Assembly: GCA_964369165.1 (NCBI GenBank)
Contig: CAYJFE010000089.1
Coordinates: 1-9,768 of the forward strand
Reading direction: 5' to 3'
Source of the DNA: CAYJAZ01 sp964369165
Lineage (GTDB): Bacteria > Desulfobacterota > Desulfovibrionia > Desulfovibrionales > Desulfovibrionaceae
Length of the DNA: 9,768 bases
The notes under the pieces are model-generated. The model was not told the origin of the DNA, made no database searches, and saw only the letters and a list, made by a program, of their open reading frames with translations. The position numbers and the translations under genes are program-made. Positions 5,823 to 9,768 of this stretch are shown in pieces; position 1 is the stretch's first letter, and every line of letters starts with the position of its first letter.

Positions 5823-8267
5823 ATGGCTTTTAAAAGAAGAAATCAAAATTTCTCTCGCTCTGCGTCCACAAGAAAACATTCAGACGAACAAGCAGCAATC
5901 ATCAATAAACCTTTAGAAAATCCACTCGAGCCCGTCACTTTAGACGAAGTTTCAGATGTTATCAAAGCTGCCTATGAAAGAGCTGGCTGGGCTGAAATCA
6001 TGCCTGTGCAAGCGCACGCTTTGCCTTATTTATTAGCAGGCAGACACATGATGGTGCAATCACGCACAGGAAGTGGCAAAACTGGCGCATACCTTGTGCC
6101 TTTGCTTGAAAAAATTGATGCCGATAAAAAACAAACTCAGGCTCTTGTGCTTGTTCCAACTCGTGAACTTGCTATCCAAGTGGAAAAAGAAGCAAAAAAT
6201 TTATTTGGCCAAAGCCTCACAACTCTTACTCTTTATGGCGGTGTGCCTTACTATAAACAATTAGACGCATTGAATAAAGGCGTTCAACTTGTCATAGGTA
6301 CTCCTGGCAGAATTTTAGATCATTTACAAAGAGGCACTTTGAAATTGCACACTCTTTCTGCTCTTATTTTTGACGAAGCAGACAGAATGCTCTCTATCGG
6401 TTTTTATCCTGATATGAAAGCCTTGCAAGAATATCTTCCAGAAAAAGAAAATATGCTTGTTACATTATTTTCAGCCACTTATCCTCACAAAGTTTTGGAA
6501 TTGGCAAAGCAATTTTTGAATAATCCTGAACTTTTATCACTTTCTCAAGGGCAAGTGCATATAGCCACTATGCAGCACAGCTTTACGTCATGCACAAAAA
6601 TGGATAAAGATCGTATACTTATGCGTCTTTTAGAAACTGAAAATCCTTCTTCTTCTATTATATTCTGTAATACAAAGGCTACAGTGCACTATGTTGCGCA
6701 AGTTTTGAAAGGTTTTGGCTATAGTGCTGAAGAGCTTTCTTCAGAACTTTCTCAATCAAAGCGTGAAAATGTTTTACAAAGATTACGTAGAGGCGAAACT
6801 CGTTTTGTTGTTGCGACGGACGTTGCGGCTAGAGGTATTGATATCCCTATGCTTTCACACGTCTTTTTATACGAACCGCCAGAAGATAGAGAAAGCTATA
6901 TACACAGAGCTGGCAGAACAGCAAGAGCAAATGCTGCTGGTACAGTTATTTCTTTAGTTGATGCTTATGAAAAAAGAGAATTGAATGGCATTGCCGATTT
7001 TTATGAAATTGAACTTTTAGAATTTCCAGCCCCTAGCGATGATGAAGTGGCAAGAGTGGTTTCGCAAAGAGTAACAGCTCTTTTAGCTCAAGAGCAACGT
7101 GCGTTAAATGGCCTTCAAAAAGAAAGAGTTGAACGCTTCAAAGCTTTAGCAAAAGAATTTATGCAAACTGAAGGCGAAGACAATGAAAATGTTGTCTTTA
7201 TGGCTATGCTTTTAGATCAAGTCTATCAAAAATCTCTCAATCCTATGCCAGAAAATGCAACAGGTAAAGGGCGTGATCCTCGCAGAAATTATCCAAAATC
7301 AAAAAGAGAAATGGAAGAAAAACCACTAGATAGTTCCGATACCCTCGATTCTTTGCGCGACGCTTTTCAAGGCGAAATGAGATCTAAATACGGCCGCCAA
7401 AGAGGGGATAGAAATGCTCCTTGGAAACATAAGCAAGATAATTATGGATCAAGAAGAGATCGTGACGATAATAGAGGTTCTTTCCGCAGAGAAGGCCGTG
7501 AAGGACGTGAAGATCGTGGAGGCAGAGGCGACTATAAGCCACGCGAAAGAAATTTTGAAAGAGATTCGTTCAGATCTCGTGACAGAAATAATGAATTTCA
7601 GCCACGTGAAAGAAGTGGTGAAAGAAATGAATTTCAGCCACGTGAAAGAAATGGTGAAAGAAATGGCGAAAGAAATGAATTTCAGCCACGTGAAAGATTT
7701 GAAAGAAATAATAGAGAAGACAGAGGGCAAAGATACGAAAGAAAGCCTTTTGGTCGTGATAGAGTGAAAAAACAAAGCTTTAATGACGACGATGTCTTTA
7801 GAGATTCTGACAATTATACAAATGAATTTGCGCCTAAAAAAGCCTCTTCAAATGGCGGTTTTTACGAATTTTTATCAGAAAGTTCGAATAGATCACCAAG
7901 AAGCAATCGTGAAGACAGAGGCTTTGGCGACAGAAATCGTGAAAATAGAAATGGACGCGACAGAAACTTCGGCGACAGAAATCGTGAAGGCGGCCGCAGA
8001 CCATTTATGCAAAAAGACAGAGATGGTGGCGAAAGAAGGCCTTTTGGCAGAGATCGTGACAATAACGACTCTTTTGAAAAAAAATCATTTCTTCCTAAAA
8101 GAAGAGATGAAGAAGGCTCTTTCACTAAATTTGAAGACGATGGCTTTATGACTCCACTTCGTTCAAAAGAAAGAAAATCTTACTTTGGCGCAGATAAAAA
8201 AGACGACGATGGTGCAAGAAAGAAATTTAAAAAAGCTCCTCGCCCACGTTCTAAAAAAGGGAAATAA
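5823..8267 (+). CDS. DEAD-box ATP-dependent RNA helicase with long Arg-rich tail
   Basis: Unwinds short RNA duplexes using ATP. Bacterial members act in ribosome assembly, mRNA decay and cold adaptation. The core motifs are intact: Q-motif Gln63 in GWAEIMPVQ, motif I SRTGSGKT (80-87), Ia PTREL (112-116), Ib TPGR (160-163), II DEAD (184-187), III SAT (217-219), IV IIFCNTK (279-285), V ATDVAARGID (331-340) and VI HRAGRTAR (361-368). The aromatic residue usually seen about 17 positions before the Q-motif Gln is replaced by aliphatic residues. A helical linker (about 396-478) leads to a low-complexity tail (about 480-814) full of Arg, Asp, Glu, Asn and Gly, ending in a Lys-rich RSKKGK. The total of 814 residues is far longer than the usual 400-600, and the excess is the tail, which likely binds RNA and may favour condensates. 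AAGGA lies 8 nt before the ATG. The stop overlaps the next start. I cannot assign it confidently to DeaD, RhlE or SrmB. Confidence 0.95.
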   Translation: MAFKRRNQNFSRSASTRKHSDEQAAIINKPLENPLEPVTLDEVSDVIKAAYERAGWAEIMPVQAHALPYLLAGRHMMVQSRTGSGKTGAYLVPLLEKIDADKKQTQALVLVPTRELAIQVEKEAKNLFGQSLTTLTLYGGVPYYKQLDALNKGVQLVIGTPGRILDHLQRGTLKLHTLSALIFDEADRMLSIGFYPDMKALQEYLPEKENMLVTLFSATYPHKVLELAKQFLNNPELLSLSQGQVHIATMQHSFTSCTKMDKDRILMRLLETENPSSSIIFCNTKATVHYVAQVLKGFGYSAEELSSELSQSKRENVLQRLRRGETRFVVATDVAARGIDIPMLSHVFLYEPPEDRESYIHRAGRTARANAAGTVISLVDAYEKRELNGIADFYEIELLEFPAPSDDEVARVVSQRVTALLAQEQRALNGLQKERVERFKALAKEFMQTEGEDNENVVFMAMLLDQVYQKSLNPMPENATGKGRDPRRNYPKSKREMEEKPLDSSDTLDSLRDAFQGEMRSKYGRQRGDRNAPWKHKQDNYGSRRDRDDNRGSFRREGREGREDRGGRGDYKPRERNFERDSFRSRDRNNEFQPRERSGERNEFQPRERNGERNGERNEFQPRERFERNNREDRGQRYERKPFGRDRVKKQSFNDDDVFRDSDNYTNEFAPKKASSNGGFYEFLSESSNRSPRSNREDRGFGDRNRENRNGRDRNFGDRNREGGRRPFMQKDRDGGERRPFGRDRDNNDSFEKKSFLPKRRDEEGSFTKFEDDGFMTPLRSKERKSYFGADKKDDDGARKKFKKAPRPRSKKGK
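7590..7697 (+). repeat. In-frame tandem repeat in the helicase tail
   Basis: An identical 24-nt block encoding NEFQPRER occurs three times, at 7590-7613, 7626-7649 and 7674-7697. The full unit is 36 nt (12 codons, ending S/N-GER). The second unit is lengthened to 48 nt by an extra NGER quartet. Periods are multiples of three, so the frame is kept. Identity at the DNA level, including synonymous positions, points to recent duplication by slippage or unequal recombination. Confidence 0.9.
7926..7988 (+). repeat. Second direct repeat pair in the helicase tail
   Basis: An 18-nt block encoding GDRNRE is present identically at 7926-7943 and 7971-7988, 45 nt apart and in frame. It is independent of the unit at 7590-7697 and shows that the tail has duplicated in more than one place. 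Confidence 0.8.
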
Positions 8268-8734
8268 TGCAAATAGAATCAAGCGAAGAAATTTGCGAAC
8301 TTCTTGATACTGTCACTCAAAATGGCAGGGCTATGCTTAAAGATCTTGACTTTCATGAAGAGCTCAAGGTCTTAGCATTTGGCTTTTTTGAGTGGAATAA
8401 AAAAGCAAATATTCTCAGAGAACTTAAGGCTTTTTATCTTGCTTTATGGCGTTTTGCTCTTACGCGTTCCTTCCCGGATAGGCATGAAGAAATCTATGCA
8501 AAATTTCTATCTGAGGAATGGTTCTGGCCTGCAAAGGACAAGAACTATATTGTGGAATATGCGCAGTATTATTTTGAGAAGTTGAGAGAAAAAGGCTTCG
8601 ATGATTTTACAATTATTGCAAAACATCTTCTTTCATTTGCTGAATTTGATGATAATAAAACAAAGGCTTATGCTCTAAAACTCGCACTGATATTCAGAGC
8701 AAAATATAATTTATTTTTTGAACATCTTTTATAA
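8267..8734 (+). CDS. Hypothetical protein, translationally coupled to the helicase
   Basis: I do not recognise this 155-residue protein. It reads as a soluble all-helical protein. An acidic N-terminus (1-35) is followed by a stretch unusually rich in Phe, Trp and Tyr (about 38-102), including FGFFEWNKK and EEWFWPAKDKN, and then by amphipathic helices to a hydrophobic FFEHLL end. There is one cysteine (Cys10), with no signal peptide, no membrane segment and no metal-binding cluster. The ATG shares its A with the helicase TAA stop (TAATG), and an AAAGGG site sits just upstream, so it should be made in step with the helicase. trmI follows after 15 nt. Base and codon use look like the neighbours, and the frame is clean over its whole length. 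That supports a real gene. The context suggests a role in RNA metabolism, but this is inference only. Confidence 0.85.
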   Translation: MQIESSEEICELLDTVTQNGRAMLKDLDFHEELKVLAFGFFEWNKKANILRELKAFYLALWRFALTRSFPDRHEEIYAKFLSEEWFWPAKDKNYIVEYAQYYFEKLREKGFDDFTIIAKHLLSFAEFDDNKTKAYALKLALIFRAKYNLFFEHLL

Positions 8735-8749
8735 AAAGAAGAGGCTAAC

Positions 8750-9649
8750 ATGCTAAAATATAATGAATTAATAATCCTTTTGTCTCCTCGCGGTAAGCGT
8801 AAAATGTTTCGCCTGGAAGAGGGCAAACGTCACGAAAGTCAAGACGGCTATATTTTGTCAGACGACTTATTAAATGCTGATTTTGGCGATGAAGTCTATA
8901 CAAATTTGGGCTATCCTTTTCGTATTCAAAAGCCACAGCTCTATGATTTGATTATGGGCATAAAGCGTCAAACGCAGATTATGTATCCAAAAGATATGGC
9001 TTATATATTGATGAAGCTTTCAGCAGGCGAGGGAAGAACTATACTTGAAGCTGGCTCTGGCTCTGGTGGTTTTACTATTGCTTTATCAAATGCTTCTGGA
9101 AAAACAGGTAAAATCCATAGCTTTGAAGCGCGCGAAGAATTTCATAAATTGGCAAAAAGAAATGTTGCATGGGCAGGTTTTGGCGAGAATGTCACTTTTC
9201 ATCACAGAGATATTGCCAATGGCTTTGGACTTGACGATCCAAATATCTTAAATGGCGAAAAAGCAGACGCGCTCTTTTTAGATGTTCGCACGCCGCAAGA
9301 CTATCTTGACCATGCGCTTGAGGCTTTAAAGCCAGGCGCACCCATAGCTTTTTTATTGCCTACTGTTGATCAAGTTTCCACTTTATTATTTGCTTTAGAG
9401 AAAAAAGAATTTGAAGAAACAGAAGTGTGCGAAATTTTAGTTCGCCCATGGAAGCCAGTTCCTGATAGATTAAGACCAGCGGATAGAATGTCAGCCCATA
9501 CGGGTTTCTTAGTGTTTACTCGTCATCAAAAAAGAACGCAAGTCTGGGATTCTTCTTTAAAATTGGGCACAAGAGAAAGAAAACAAGAAGCTGCCAGACA
9601 AGCACGCTTAAATGCAAATGAAAATGAAGACAATCAGTTAGAAGACTAA
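8750..9649 (+). CDS. trmI: tRNA (adenine-58-N1)-methyltransferase TrmI
   Basis: SAM-dependent enzyme that methylates N1 of adenine 58 in the T-loop of tRNAs and stabilises the tRNA elbow. Family members work as tetramers. The order matches TrmI: a small N-terminal beta domain (1-70), the signature RQTQIMYPKD (73-82), SAM motif I EAGSGSG (100-106), acidic SFE (124-126, ribose contact), HRDI (152-155), motif IV FLDVRTP with the likely catalytic Asp178, and the C-terminal RPADRMSAHTGFL block (242-254). The usual DxxxPW motif reads DVRTPQ here, so Trp is replaced by Gln. A charged tail (about 270-299) extends past the fold. GAGG lies 5 nt before the ATG. It is the last gene of the helicase operon, 15 nt after the hypothetical gene. 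Confidence 0.93.
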   Translation: MLKYNELIILLSPRGKRKMFRLEEGKRHESQDGYILSDDLLNADFGDEVYTNLGYPFRIQKPQLYDLIMGIKRQTQIMYPKDMAYILMKLSAGEGRTILEAGSGSGGFTIALSNASGKTGKIHSFEAREEFHKLAKRNVAWAGFGENVTFHHRDIANGFGLDDPNILNGEKADALFLDVRTPQDYLDHALEALKPGAPIAFLLPTVDQVSTLLFALEKKEFEETEVCEILVRPWKPVPDRLRPADRMSAHTGFLVFTRHQKRTQVWDSSLKLGTRERKQEAARQARLNANENEDNQLED

Positions 9650-9719
9650 ACTGCTTATCGTAAAACAGAGTACGGCTAAATTTAATAATTAAAAATTGTT
9701 TTTTTAAGGAAAAGGGGAG

Positions 9720-9768
9720 TTTGAGGGGGAAAACCTCGTTTTTATCAAAAAAAACGTGGTTTTCCCCC
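9720..9768 (+). terminator. Hairpin terminator after trmI, cut by the window edge
   Basis: GGGGGAAAACC (9725-9735) pairs perfectly with 9758-9768. After one T:T mismatch, CGTTTTT (9737-9743) pairs with AAAAACG (9750-9756), leaving a 6-nt loop. The left flank TTTGA (9720-9724) has no partner yet because the window stops. It starts about 70 nt after the trmI stop, following an AT-rich stretch with a T-run at 9700-9706. A factor-independent terminator is the likely role. Confidence 0.65.

Noticed and set aside
7590..7697. CRISPR-like spaced repeats
   Set aside because: The spacings are 36 and 48 nt and everything is in frame within the helicase, so these are coding tandem repeats and not an array with spacers.
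7414..7775. Open frames on both strands over the helicase tail (7414-7767 plus, 7449-7775 minus)
   Set aside because: They arise from the repetitive, purine-rich coding sequence of the tail. Their translations are low-complexity echoes of the repeats, with no independent ribosome site.
7783..8151. Further overlapping frames in the helicase tail (7783-8151 plus, 7862-8125 minus)
   Set aside because: Same cause: biased composition removes stops in other frames. The helicase frame runs through with no interruption.
8745..8936. 63-codon minus-strand frame over the start of trmI
   Set aside because: Antisense to the well-supported TrmI N-terminus, with no ribosome site or recognisable product.

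Overview
The window looks like a stretch of chromosome from an AT-rich member of the Desulfovibrionales (Desulfovibrionaceae or Lawsonia/Bilophila-like relatives). The best taxonomic hints are the short RpoZ protein and the RicT-MetG pairing in a Gram-negative background with an outer-membrane CpoB-type lipoprotein. The placement is inferred from protein style, not from a search. All genes are housekeeping in type. I see no phage, transposon, CRISPR, toxin-antitoxin or defence genes, no rRNA or tRNA, and nothing that is clearly a new multi-gene system.

Left half, minus strand (reading 3924 to 1): a tight three-gene operon runs cpoB/ybgF-like lipoprotein, ricT-like PSP1-domain protein, metG. 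The gaps are about 9 and 18 nt. A sigma-70-type promoter lies at 3959-3987, and a strong GC-based hairpin at 2-50 follows metG.

A 190-nt divergent control region (3928-4119) carries back-to-back promoters. The rightward one has a perfect TTGACA and a 17-bp spacer and serves rpoZ (omega subunit of RNA polymerase). dnaJ follows after a 96-nt leader that has dyad symmetry of its own.

Right half, plus strand: after a 269-nt gene-poor stretch (5554-5822) come a DEAD-box RNA helicase with a very long Arg/Asp/Gly/Asn-rich tail containing fresh in-frame repeats, a 155-residue protein I do not recognise whose start codon overlaps the helicase stop, and trmI (tRNA m1A58 methyltransferase). These three look like one RNA-processing operon. 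It ends at a hairpin (9720-9768) cut by the window edge, whose outer stem matches that of the hairpin at the other end.

The points most worth a second look are the coupled unknown gene, the repeat-driven helicase tail, the matched flanking hairpins, and the non-coding leader before the helicase.
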